Of a stretch of DNA of 64,000 nucleotides, positions 17,753 through 26,065 are shown piece by piece. Source of the DNA: Geminicoccaceae bacterium (GTDB taxonomy: Bacteria > Pseudomonadota > Alphaproteobacteria > Geminicoccales > Geminicoccaceae); contig JACKIN010000004.1 in NCBI GenBank assembly GCA_020638495.1, positions 1 to 64,000 on the forward strand, read 5' to 3'. Positions within the stretch are counted from its first letter, which is position 1. The number at the start of each line of letters is the position of its first letter. Both the position numbers and the translations under genes were made by a program. The notes under the pieces were generated by a model. It ran no database searches. It had not been told where the DNA came from and worked only from the letters and a program-made list of their open reading frames with translations.

Positions 17753-17896
17753 GCCAGGGCCGATGGAGGTGGGGTTTAGTGGAACTCGTCTGGCGCGACA
17801 AGGCGGCAGGGTGGCGCGCCCGGGTAAACGAGCTGCCCGAGCGCCGCGGGTCGCCGGTCTCGCTCCCGCCCGCCCGGCGCCGGGCCGCAGCGGGGC

Positions 17897-18490
17897 TCAC
17901 ATGAGCTCGGCGCGCCGGGCCAGCTTCTTGACTTCCTGCTCCACCACGCGCTCGACGACGCCTTCGAGATTCTGGTCCAGCCAGTCCTTGAGCATGGGCT
18001 TCAGGAGGTCGGTGAGGAAGGCTTCAACGGTCTTGTCGCCAAAGCCGCGGGATGGCTGCTCGCTGCTCGCCGCTGCCTTGGCGAGGCGGGCGAAGGCGTT
18101 CGTGCTGGCCGAGGCGGTGGGCGCCGAGACGAGGCCTTCCTCGATGCGTCGCGGGGCCGCGGCGGGAGGCTTCGGCGGTGCGGCGGCGGGCGTGGGCTCG
18201 TCGTCGTCGTCCTCCTCGAGCTCGAGGTCGAGCTCGCTGGCGTCGGCCCCGAGCGCCGGCGGCGTGGCGGGCTTCGCCTCGCCAGCGTCGACGACCTGGG
18301 TGAGATCCAGGACATCCTCCTCGGCGTGGCTCTGGGTCGGCTTCGCCGCCTTCGCTTTGGCCGGATCGGCCCCCGGCTTCGCGCCGCCGCCTTCCTCGTC
18401 CTGGTCGTCGGCGATGATCCGTCGGATCGAGGAGAGGATCTCCTCCATCGACGGCTCCTGGTCGTTCTTGTCGGTGCTCATGCCATTCAA
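17897..18490 (-). CDS. popZ: PopZ family polar organising protein (DUF2497)
   Basis: PopZ self-assembles at alphaproteobacterial cell poles and anchors the ParB-parS centromere. The 197-residue protein has the three-part PopZ layout: an N-terminal helix (QEPSMEEILSSIRRIIADD, about 12-30), a long Pro/Glu/Asp/Ala-rich disordered linker (about 31-130), and a C-terminal helical oligomerisation region (VEAFLTDLLKPMLKDWLDQN, then VERVVEQEVKKLARRAE). A second Met three codons in is an equally likely start. The pcm-tolC-popZ-valS order is a common alphaproteobacterial arrangement. Confidence 0.93.
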   Translation of the reverse strand: MNGMSTDKNDQEPSMEEILSSIRRIIADDQDEEGGGAKPGADPAKAKAAKPTQSHAEEDVLDLTQVVDAGEAKPATPPALGADASELDLELEEDDDDEPTPAAAPPKPPAAAPRRIEEGLVSAPTASASTNAFARLAKAAASSEQPSRGFGDKTVEAFLTDLLKPMLKDWLDQNLEGVVERVVEQEVKKLARRAELM

Positions 18491-18591
18491 CTCGATCTGC
18501 TGCCGTTGTCGCCGTCGCTGACACGCCCGCCCTTATGCGGGGCAAATGGTGAATTTTGCCTGAACCCTAGGACCCTTTCCCGGACAGGCTC

Positions 18592-20055
18592 CTAGCCGCC
18601 TTCTGGCATCGCCTCCGTGTCCATCGTTTCGCCTTCCGCATCTGCATCGTCCGCCACTGCCCCATCCTGATCGTCGTCGGTCTCCGGCCCCGGCGGGTCG
18701 TCCGCGGCACTGTCGCCGGTGCCGAACCAGGCGCTGCGCACCTCCTGGTAGTAGGCATCCGGGTCGTAGGGAACGGCGTCGAGGTCGAGCGCCATGGCGG
18801 TGAGCTCGCCCATGCCGGCCTTGAGCCGATAGGCAGCGACGATGCTGTCGCGCGCCGCCGCTGCTGCCGCCACCTCGGCGTCGAACAGCTCTTGCTCGGC
18901 GTCGAGCACGTCCAGGACGGTCCGGGCACCCACCAGCGATTCCTGCCGCACGCCGTCCAGCGCAAGCGCCGCCGACTCGACCTGGCGGGCGAGCGACCGG
19001 CCGCGGGCGCGGGCCGTCTGCAGATCCTGCCAGGCCGCCTGGATGTCCTCGCGAACGTCACGACGAGCGCTTTCGAGCGTGTAGCGCCCCTCTGTCAACA
19101 GCTGCCGCGTCTGGCGTATACGTCCGTACTCACCGCCGCCCTGATAGAGCGGAATCGAGAGGACGGCGCCAATCGAGACGTCGCTCTGCCAGTCGTAGCG
19201 ACCGCTCGGCTCGTCGACATAGCTGGCCTCGCCCCGCAGCTTCAGGCGCGGCTTGAGCGCCGAAAGCGCCACGTCCACCTCGCGGCGCGCCACGCCGACG
19301 CCGAAGTCGGCGGCGCGCACGTTCGGGTTGTCCGCGATCCGCTCCAGGGCGGCCTGCTCGTCCGGGGGAAGATCGGCCGGCATGACCGGCTCGACCAGCG
19401 TCCCGGGCGGATCACCAATGACCTTGCGATAGGCGGCGCCGGCCGTTTCCAGCTCGCCGGCGGCGGCTTCCCGGTCGGCGATGCCCCGGGCATAGCGGGC
19501 CTCGGCCTGGGCGACATCCGTCTGGGTCAGCTCGCCGAAGCGGTAGCGGCGCTGCACCGCCTCGAGCTGGCGGCCGAGCCGGGTCTCGTTGCCGAGCGCC
19601 AGCTCCAGCACGCGCTGGGCCTGGAGCACTGCAGTGAAAGCCTCGATCGCGGCCAGCAGGACCGCCTGCTCGACCGCCTCGAGCCTTGCCCGTTCGGCCT
19701 CGACGAGAGTCTCGGCCCGGCCGATCCGGGCGCTCGCCTCGCCACCGGTATAGAGCGGCTGCTCGATGCCGAGCGCCTGGCGAAAGCTCGAGGTGGAGCG
19801 GCTGCCGCGGTTCGATTCCTGCAGGCCGACCGATGCCCCGGTGGTCGCGGCGATCTGCGGCCGCCGACTGGCCCGGGCAATCGGCACGCCCTCGTCGGCA
19901 GCGCGCAGCCGGGCACGGGCGGCGACGAGCGTGGGGTTCTCGAGATAGGCCTTGCTCAGCGCCGTCGGCAGGGTGACGGCCGCCGAGACGCTGGCGGGAG
20001 TGAGGGCCAGCAGCAGGGCGATCAACCGGGCACGGGTCACACGACTGGGACGCAT
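18592..20055 (-). CDS. tolC: TolC family outer membrane efflux protein
   Basis: 487 residues with a signal peptide (hydrophobic LIALLLALTPASVSAA, residues 11-26) and a mature protein starting VTLPTALSKAYLENPTLVAARARL, the usual TolC N-terminus. Two outer-membrane-efflux repeats follow, with long amphipathic helices (for example ARYARGIADREAAAGELETAGAAYRK) and QPLYTGGEASARIGRAE. The C-terminus is an acidic tail (about 440-487). It would form the outer-membrane channel for type I secretion or RND/MFS export; partner pumps are not in the window. Confidence 0.93.
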   Translation of the reverse strand: MRPSRVTRARLIALLLALTPASVSAAVTLPTALSKAYLENPTLVAARARLRAADEGVPIARASRRPQIAATTGASVGLQESNRGSRSTSSFRQALGIEQPLYTGGEASARIGRAETLVEAERARLEAVEQAVLLAAIEAFTAVLQAQRVLELALGNETRLGRQLEAVQRRYRFGELTQTDVAQAEARYARGIADREAAAGELETAGAAYRKVIGDPPGTLVEPVMPADLPPDEQAALERIADNPNVRAADFGVGVARREVDVALSALKPRLKLRGEASYVDEPSGRYDWQSDVSIGAVLSIPLYQGGGEYGRIRQTRQLLTEGRYTLESARRDVREDIQAAWQDLQTARARGRSLARQVESAALALDGVRQESLVGARTVLDVLDAEQELFDAEVAAAAAARDSIVAAYRLKAGMGELTAMALDLDAVPYDPDAYYQEVRSAWFGTGDSAADDPPGPETDDDQDGAVADDADAEGETMDTEAMPEGG

Positions 20056-20133
20056 GCCCGATCGCTAGCACGGTTTAACCGGTTTCGCTAGAACGAATGG
20101 TCTTGTTCAACCATTCGGATCATAATTCATCTG

Positions 20134-20787
20134 TCAGAACTCGAAGGATTCCGCCGGCTGCAATCCTGCCACGGGCGGCAGCCAGGCGTCGAAGGGTGCC
20201 GTGGTGCCATGCGCGTCGCCGACCCGGGTGAGCAGCGTGAGCTTGCCGAAGCGACCCTTCTGCACCACGCCGACCATGCGGCCCCGATCTTCGAGCTGTG
20301 CGACCAAGGCTGCGGGCAGGGCCGGCACCGAGCCGGCGAGAAGAATGAGATTGAACGGCGCCTGGGCCGGCAGGCCGTCGGCTGCCCGGCCCGGCTGGAC
20401 GACCACGTTGTTGCAGTCGAGTTCGTCGAGCACGGCCTCGATTGCCGCCGCGGCCTCGGCATCGGGGGCGAGCAGGAAGACCGTGGCCACCAGCTTCGAG
20501 AGGACCGCCGCCGCATAGCCGGTATCGCAACCGACGACGAGCGCCACCTCGTCGGGGCGGGGACGGCTCACCTGCAGCATCCGCCCGAGGACCAGAGGCT
20601 CGATCAGGTGCCGCCCATTGCCGAGGTCGAGATCCTCGTCATGGTACGCGACGGCCCGCAGGCGCTTGGGCAGGAAGCTCTCGCGCGCCACCCCGAGGAA
20701 GGCATCGAGGATTCGCCCGTCGTCGACATTGGACGGGCGAAGCTGGTTCTCGACCATGTTGGCGCGGGCGGCAGCGGGATCGATCAT
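20134..20787 (-). CDS. Protein-L-isoaspartate O-methyltransferase family protein
   Basis: A 217-residue PCMT-fold SAM methyltransferase. The N-terminus (RANMVENQLRPSNVDDGRILDAFLGVARESFLP) and GRHLIEPLVLGRMLQ are typical of PCMT. The usual glycine-rich SAM motif is degenerate here (ALVVGCDTGYAAAVLS), as in the alphaproteobacterial paralogue found beside tolC and popZ, so repair activity on isoaspartate is not certain. The Met at 20787 (MIDPAAAR) fits the family; a longer in-frame start lies 63 bases upstream. Confidence 0.85.
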   Translation of the reverse strand: MIDPAAARANMVENQLRPSNVDDGRILDAFLGVARESFLPKRLRAVAYHDEDLDLGNGRHLIEPLVLGRMLQVSRPRPDEVALVVGCDTGYAAAVLSKLVATVFLLAPDAEAAAAIEAVLDELDCNNVVVQPGRAADGLPAQAPFNLILLAGSVPALPAALVAQLEDRGRMVGVVQKGRFGKLTLLTRVGDAHGTTAPFDAWLPPVAGLQPAESFEF

Positions 20788-20930
20788 TGGTGACTGGTCT
20801 CTTCTGGCAACGGCCATCACCGGGCTCGGCGATGTCGGCCCTTGCGGCATCGGCGACGGCCCGTGGCGGCTCGAAGGGTTCTAGCCGGCCGGCCGCGGCA
20901 GGGCAATCGTGCCCGACGCTGCCCTTTCGT

Positions 20931-21929
20931 TCATTCGCAGACGGGTGTCGGATACCCGGCTTCCCTAAAATAGCGCAGCGCTCCCGGATGATAGGGAGCT
21001 CCGGCGCAGGGCCGCAGCAGATCCTCGACCGTTAGATCAACGAAGGCGAGTTGCAGCCGGTGAAGTGCCTCGAGGTTCTCGAAGACGGTTTTGGTCAGCC
21101 GGTAGGCCACCTCTTCCGGCAGCCGCGCATCGGCGATGACGATCGCCGGCACACCGAAGGTGGAGACGTCGTAATCGATTTGCGGGTACAGGCCCGCGTC
21201 GATCTCGGTCAGGTGGTACTCGGGAAACTTCTCGGTGAAAGCATTCATGACCTCGCTGCGACCGGGCAACAGGCGGGCGCCGCAAGTCGCCATTGCTTCC
21301 TGCAGGACCCCATTGGGATGGGCCGCGATGAAGGCGAAGGCGTCGATCTCGCCGTTGCAGAGCTGCTGCGGATTGAGCGCGCTCGTCGTGCTCGAGACGG
21401 GGTGAAAATCGTCTAGACTGTGACCGACGTCATCGAGAAAGCGCACGGCTGTGGCCAAGCTGCCCGAGCCGGGCGGGCCGAAATCCACGGACCTTCCCAG
21501 CATGTCGTCGAGCGATTCGATGCCGCTGTTCGGCGCGATGACAATGGTCAGCTTCTCGAGCACCGTCGAGAACAGGACACGGAGGTTGGGATTGGGACCG
21601 TCCCTCGTAAACGACTCGGTGCCGGCTACCGCCAGCGGCACGAGATCCGCCTGGGCGATGCCGAGATCGGCAGCGCCGGCGCGCACCAGCCGCAAGTTGC
21701 TCACGGAACCTTGGCTGGACGCCACGTCGCAGCGCTTCAGGCGCTCTGCCAGATCCGGCCAGAGCAGGCGGCAGAACGAGCTGGAGAGCGCGAAGTAGAG
21801 GCCGGTGACACCGCCGGCCGAAAAACGCAGCGGGCCTGTGTCGTCCTGGGCGCGCGGTGCCATGGGGGCGACCACGAGGGCCAGCGCCAGTCCGCTGGCC
21901 AGCAGCATCGAGCGACAGGCCCTGCTCAT
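20931..21929 (-). CDS. TAXI family TRAP transporter solute-binding protein
   Basis: A 332-residue periplasmic binding protein. It has a signal peptide (SMLLASGLALALVVAPMAPRA, about 7-27), then FSAGGVTGLYFALSSSFCRLL, the glycine-rich ligand/phosphate-contact region of TAXI proteins, SSQGSVSNLRLVRAGAADLGIAQ, and a C-terminal lobe. TAXI proteins normally feed a fused TRAP 4TM-12TM permease, but no permease is next to it. Its ATG overlaps the mlaA stop by 4 bp, so it is translated with MlaA and the upstream hydrolase. Confidence 0.88.
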   Translation of the reverse strand: MSRACRSMLLASGLALALVVAPMAPRAQDDTGPLRFSAGGVTGLYFALSSSFCRLLWPDLAERLKRCDVASSQGSVSNLRLVRAGAADLGIAQADLVPLAVAGTESFTRDGPNPNLRVLFSTVLEKLTIVIAPNSGIESLDDMLGRSVDFGPPGSGSLATAVRFLDDVGHSLDDFHPVSSTTSALNPQQLCNGEIDAFAFIAAHPNGVLQEAMATCGARLLPGRSEVMNAFTEKFPEYHLTEIDAGLYPQIDYDVSTFGVPAIVIADARLPEEVAYRLTKTVFENLEALHRLQLAFVDLTVEDLLRPCAGAPYHPGALRYFREAGYPTPVCE

Positions 21930-22708
21930 CGTTGGATCTCGAATTCGCGTTGCGTACGGTAGAGGAAGCGCACCAGTTCGTAATCGAAAGCCGAGCCCGT
22001 GCTGAAATAGCGGAAGGGCTGCGAATAGCGGGCATTGACGATGAAGAGCGCCAGCACGGCTGGATTGACGAAGACCGCATCGTTGATCTCGCGCCCCGGC
22101 GGCACGTAAACATTGGCGGCGTAGTCAACGGCGAGCCCGGTGGCGTCGCGCGCACCGGAGGGGCCTAACACCGGCAGCACGAGGTATGGTCCGGCCGGCA
22201 CGCCCCACCAGCCGAGCGTTTGGCCGAAATCCTCGCGTCGCTCGGTGACGCCGAGCTTGGTCGCGACATCGAAGAAGCCGAGCACGCCGACCGTCGAGTT
22301 GACGGCGAAGCGGATCACCGCACGGCTCGCGATCTCCGGGCGGGCCTGCAGAAGGCCGTTATTGGCGTTGGTGACCTCGAGCAGGTTGTTGAAGAAGTTG
22401 GAGACACCGGTTCGCAGGAACTCCGGCACGACGTAGCGGTAGGCGTTGACGATCGGCAGCAGGACGTACGAGTCGAGTTCGAAGTTGAAGCGATAGATGG
22501 CACGATTCAGCGGCTCCAGGGGGTCGGGCACGCTCGTCAGCAGCGGCTCTTCCTCGACCGCCTCCGCTGGTTCCACCGGATCGAGGGCTGTCTGCCCGCT
22601 GGCACTGCGGCTCGCCGCCGTCTGACCGATCTGCTCCGCCGGCCCGGAGCTGCAGGCGCTCAGGGCGAGCAGCAGGAGGGCGCCCGCCAGCGCCCGGCCA
22701 GGCCTCAC
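21926..22708 (-). CDS. mlaA: MlaA (VacJ) family outer membrane lipoprotein
   Basis: A 260-residue lipoprotein with a signal sequence ending in lipobox LSAC (Cys19), then the MlaA core: DPLEPLNRAIYRFNFELDSYVLLP, VGVLGFFDVATKLGV, the RREDFGQTLGWWGVPAGPYLVLPVLGPS block and DAVFVNPAVLALF. MlaA extracts mislocalised phospholipids from the outer leaflet for retrograde transport by MlaFEDB, which is not in the window. The start is GTG at 22708, overlapping the hydrolase stop (GTGA). It is also coupled to the TAXI protein gene. Confidence 0.92.
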   Translation of the reverse strand: MRPGRALAGALLLLALSACSSGPAEQIGQTAASRSASGQTALDPVEPAEAVEEEPLLTSVPDPLEPLNRAIYRFNFELDSYVLLPIVNAYRYVVPEFLRTGVSNFFNNLLEVTNANNGLLQARPEIASRAVIRFAVNSTVGVLGFFDVATKLGVTERREDFGQTLGWWGVPAGPYLVLPVLGPSGARDATGLAVDYAANVYVPPGREINDAVFVNPAVLALFIVNARYSQPFRYFSTGSAFDYELVRFLYRTQREFEIQR

Positions 22709-24033
22709 TGGCCGAGCTCCGCCGCGCGAAAATAGTCCTGGATGCGGGCCGCGACGTCGCGTTGGCGGTAATTGCCGCAGTGCCCGCCGATCGGATAGAT
22801 CACGAGACGATCGTCGAACACCCGCTCGAGGAAGGCGAAGTCCTGCGGCCGCAGGATCAGGTCGTCGGCGTTGGTGATGACGCCGACATTGCTGGCGCTG
22901 GCGAGATAGCGCTCGATCGCGGCGAGATCGGCGTCGGCGATCATCTGCTCCGCTGTGAGGCCCGGCACCGCGGCGGCGAAGTACGGCGTGTAGATTTCCT
23001 CGAAGTAGCGCGTGAAGCTGAACTCCTGCGAGCGCAGGTAGTAGGGTTCCAGCGGCGTGGTCGCGGTCAGGATCGTGCCTTTCGGCACGATCACGCCGGT
23101 TTCGGCCAGGACATCGCTGGTGAAAGCCATGGTGTTGGCGGACAGGCGGAAGGCGACGCCGATCAGCTTCTCGATCTCGGTCGCCGAGAGGTCCAGCTCG
23201 GTATAGGTGCGGTAGATGAAATCGCCCGAGAAGTCGACCGGCTCGCCGCCCCGGTAGAGGCGCCCGAATGCCGTGAGCACGGTGTTGATGAATTCGCGGA
23301 CGTTGTTCCGCTCCTCGGGTGTGTCGGTCAGCAACATGCCATCGACCAGGCCGACCGACGCGAAGACCGAAACCGCCGGGTTGAGCAGCAGCACCCGGTT
23401 GAAGTTGAATACTTTCTCGCGCGAATCGAGCTCGGCGAGAAAGGCCGAGTAGGTGGCGCCGAGCGAGTAGCCGGTCAGGTTGACGCTGGTGACCTCGATC
23501 CGGTCCTCGACCACCGCGTAGGCCGCCTGCATCGCCCGGTAAAGGTCGACGGCGTCGTCCTTGAGACGACCCGGCACGCCGGTGGTCGAGGCGTTGACGG
23601 TGAAGTTCGGATGGGTCGGGTTGGGCAGGCCGATGACATGGAAGCCGGCGGCGTAGAGGATGCGCGCCAGCGACTGGTTGATGTCGGCATTGAAGCCACC
23701 GCCGGTGCCGGCGATCACGAAGACCAGGGGTGCCGGACCCGGCTGCTCCACCAGGCCGAATTCCATGCCGAAGCGCTGGAAGAAGTAAACCGGTGGAACC
23801 GGCCGCTCGACCAGGCCGCGCACCGTGTAGATGTCGACATTCTCGAACCGCACGAGCTCCGGCAGCTCGATCGAGTTGGCGTGCGGCGTCTGCACGACGG
23901 TGGCGACCAGCGGGTCGACGAAGGGATAGTCGTAGGCACCCAGCCACTGCACCGCCCGGGCGGTGCCGGAGGTGGCGATGGCCATGGCGACCAGGATGAC
24001 GAGGTGAAGGGCTCCCTGTCGAAGCATGCGCAT
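22705..24033 (-). CDS. Secreted alpha/beta-hydrolase (serine esterase/lipase-like)
   Basis: 442 residues with a signal peptide (LHLVILVAMAIATSGTARA, about 9-27) and an alpha/beta-hydrolase domain: oxyanion-side VFVIAGTGGGFNA, nucleophile elbow GYSLG (Ser about 187), and a late GGHC providing the catalytic His in YPIGGHCGNYR. The substrate is unknown; coupling to mlaA (4-bp overlap) suggests lipids. I chose the Met at 24033, giving MRMLRQ before the hydrophobic stretch; another Met is two codons later and a longer start is at 24075. Confidence 0.82.
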   Translation of the reverse strand: MRMLRQGALHLVILVAMAIATSGTARAVQWLGAYDYPFVDPLVATVVQTPHANSIELPELVRFENVDIYTVRGLVERPVPPVYFFQRFGMEFGLVEQPGPAPLVFVIAGTGGGFNADINQSLARILYAAGFHVIGLPNPTHPNFTVNASTTGVPGRLKDDAVDLYRAMQAAYAVVEDRIEVTSVNLTGYSLGATYSAFLAELDSREKVFNFNRVLLLNPAVSVFASVGLVDGMLLTDTPEERNNVREFINTVLTAFGRLYRGGEPVDFSGDFIYRTYTELDLSATEIEKLIGVAFRLSANTMAFTSDVLAETGVIVPKGTILTATTPLEPYYLRSQEFSFTRYFEEIYTPYFAAAVPGLTAEQMIADADLAAIERYLASASNVGVITNADDLILRPQDFAFLERVFDDRLVIYPIGGHCGNYRQRDVAARIQDYFRAAELGQ

Positions 24034-24156
24034 GAAATACACCCGGAACCGAACGCTCTCTGTACGCCTTCGCAAATGCCAGCTTGAAGCTTTGCGGCTT
24101 GGCGTCTAACAGATCGCTCCTGCGTTGTCATCGTCCGAAGGCGATCGCCAGCGTGG

Positions 24157-24230
24157 GGCCCGGTGGCAGAGTGGTTATGCAGAGGACTGCAAATCCTTGC
24201 ACGTCGGTTCGATTCCGGCCCGGGCCTCCA
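24157..24230 (+). tRNA. tRNA-Cys (anticodon GCA)
   Basis: Acceptor stem GGCCCGG pairs with CCGGGCC; D arm GCAGAGTGGTTATGC; anticodon stem GAGGA/TCCTT around CTGCAAA (anticodon GCA); T arm with GGTTCGATTCC; discriminator T and encoded CCA (24228-24230). 74 nt. Together with tRNA-Asn 59 bp downstream it marks the left edge of a degenerate region. Confidence 0.97.
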
Positions 24231-24289
24231 ACGCATCCGTCATTATGGCTTGGCACGTCAGGGCCGCGCAGCTATAGAGCGCGGCGTGT

Positions 24290-24365
24290 TCCCCGGTAGC
24301 TCAGTTGGTAGAGCAAGCGGCTGTTAACCGCTGTGTCGCTGGTTCGAGTCCGGCCCGGGGAGCCA
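24290..24365 (+). tRNA. tRNA-Asn (anticodon GTT)
   Basis: Acceptor TCCCCGG pairs with CCGGGGA; D arm GCTCAGTTGGTAGAGC; anticodon stem AGCGG/CCGCT around CTGTTAA (anticodon GTT); T arm with GGTTCGAGTCC; discriminator G and encoded CCA (24363-24365). 76 nt. Probably co-transcribed with tRNA-Cys. Confidence 0.97.
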
Positions 24366-24499
24366 ACACCGGCCCCTGCCACGCCTGTCCATGCGGGCCC
24401 GCCGGGGTCCGCTTCTCCTTAAAGAAGCTTGGCGGTACCGCCGCTTGGTGCGTCTTCGGGCGGCCGGGGCGTGTTGCCGCACGGCCTCCGGCAACGCGG

Positions 24500-25633
24500 G
24501 AGCTCCAATGGTGGGGGGCTCCACTGCTTCTACAACGACGCCTATCGGCAATCGATCGGACCCGCGCGACACCCCGGGTCGCTGGGTCGGCCGGGTCACG
24601 AGGTCTGGGAGGAGATCTGGGGAGATTATTGGCCCGCAGATCCGCCATGTGATGTCCGGCGGTGGCGCCACGTGGCACGTCGGCCCGATCCACGACGAGA
24701 GGGCAGAGAACGGCGTCGGCGGCATCCTCGTCATCTGCTCGGAAACGACCCACGGTCATGGCCGAGAAGCGGCTGGCGGCGAAGAGCGAGCGCGAGCGTC
24801 GGCCGTTCGAGCAGGCACCCGGCTTCATCATCGTCATGAGGGGTCCCGACCACGTCGTCGAGTTCTGGCGAACCTCGTCCAGACCGTGACCGATGCCGGC
24901 GTCGAGCTGACGGGCGCCCAGTTCGACGCGTTCTTCTACAACGTCGTCGACGAAGCCGGCGAGCACTACAAGCTCTACCGCTGTCCGGTGCGCCGCGCTC
25001 GGCATTCGAGAGATTTCCCCTGCCGCGCAACACGCCGATTTTCGGTTCGCTCGGACGACGTTCCTGTCGATCGCTCTATGGCACGATGGACCCCTATCGG
25101 GAATGCCCCCAGGCCACCTGCCCGTCCGCTCCTATCTCGCGGTGCCGGTCGTGTCGCGGACGGGGGAGGTGGATGACGGTCTCTTTTTCGGTCACGCCGA
25201 GGTCGGGGTGTTCCGGCCCGGGCACGAGGCGTTGCTGGTCGGTATTCCCCGCCACGCCGCCACGGCGATCGGCAACGCACGCCTCGTGCATGACCTGCAG
25301 TGTCTGAACGCCAATCTCGAGCAGCGCGTGGCAGCCGAGGTCGCCGAACGCCTCGAGGCGGAGGAAATGCTCCGGCAATCGCAGAAGCTGGAGGCCCTGG
25401 GCCAGCTCACCGGCGGCGTTGCCCACGATTTCGACAACCTCCTGATGGTGATTTCCTCCGGCATCAACATCATCGAACGTACTGATGATCTCGAGCGGCG
25501 GGGAATGGTCCTGGGCCGCATGCGCGAATCGATCGAGCGCGGTGCCGAGCTGACGCAGCAGTTGCTCGCCGTCAGTCGCAAGCAGGAGCTGAAGCCCGAG
25601 AACATCGCCCTCGCCGAGCTGCTCGCCGGCATG
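24500..25633 (+). pseudogene. Decayed PAS/GAF sensor histidine kinase, frameshifted and 3'-truncated
   Basis: Pieces of one kinase are spread over all three plus frames in the right order. A PAS segment FYNDAYRQSIG...LGRPGHEVWEEIWG lies at 24519-24625. It continues as IGPQIRHVMSGGGATWH...GGILVICSETT (24628-24750) in a second frame, and as a next PAS start, MAEKRLAAKSERERR...GFIIVMRGPDHVVEF (24755-24865), in a third. GAF pieces follow: NLVQTVTDAGVELTGAQF (24871-24985) and GHLPVRSYLAVPVVSRTGEV (25100 onward). The HisKA dimerisation helix has GQLTGGVAHDFDNLL (phosphoacceptor His near 25426). Similarity stops at about 25633 with no ATPase domain. Internal pieces are missing as well as frameshifted, so it cannot be functional. 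Family assignment is by pattern recognition. Confidence 0.85.
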
Positions 25634-25845
25634 AGCGTGCCGGTGGTCGTCGAGGAGGTGCGCCGGCAACTACCGCAGCGCCATCTGGCATGGCCGTTGT
25701 GGGTCCGACCCCATCGGGCGAGATCGGGGCCGCCGCAAGGCGGGCAGTTATCGGGCGTGGCGCGGGCTGTGGCGAGCATGGACCTGATGGCACGAGTGTG
25801 GTCGGCAGTGTCGCCATGGCTCGAGCAGCGGTGGCGGTTGGGCAC
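25634..25845 (-). mobile_element. Insertion-sequence transposase remnant (N-terminal zinc ribbon)
   Basis: On the minus strand a reading frame opens with CPPCGG, RWGRTHNGHARWRCGSC and RTSSTTTGT (about 25746 down to 25636). This is the N-terminal CxxC...CxxC zinc ribbon with a RWGR-NG-RYRC pattern typical of IS1/IS1595-like transposases. The recognisable part ends exactly where the kinase pseudogene ends, so the element probably truncated that gene. No catalytic domain or clear terminal repeat is visible; family assignment is tentative. The following 180 bp to 26030 hold nothing else I recognise. Confidence 0.6.
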
Positions 25846-26031
25846 GGGTGGGCATGGTTCGTGGCCAGGTGTGCCGGAACTGGCGGATAACAGTCGGTCT
25901 CTGGCATTCGGCAGTGGCCTGCCTCACGACACGAAACATGGCTTGCATGATGCGACCGGAGGGTTGATGGCGGGTTAGGACCAATACGGCTTGCGGGCAT
26001 GGCGGCTTGACCGGGGTCATGTCCGAAAATA

Positions 26032-26046
26032 GAACATAGCAAGAAC
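26032..26046. promoter_or_regulatory. LexA (SOS) box upstream of imuA
   Basis: The sequence GAAC-ATAGCAA-GAAC is a perfect match to the alphaproteobacterial LexA recognition pattern GAAC-N7-GAAC. It ends 19 bases before the imuA ATG, where bound repressor would block the promoter. The imuA-imuB-dnaE2 operon is LexA-controlled in Caulobacter and other alphaproteobacteria, so SOS induction here is a strong inference. Confidence 0.92.
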
Positions 26047-26065
26047 ATTTGCCCCGGGACCGTTC

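Noticed and set aside
15326..17779. Plus-strand open frame of about 800 codons opposite valS
   Set aside because: valS on the minus strand has HIGH, KMSK and full-length homology; the antisense frame has low-complexity Arg/Gly-rich content only.
25981..26031. Terminal inverted repeat or target duplication of the IS remnant
   Set aside because: I looked for a matching pair around 25634 and 25850-26030 and saw none convincing.
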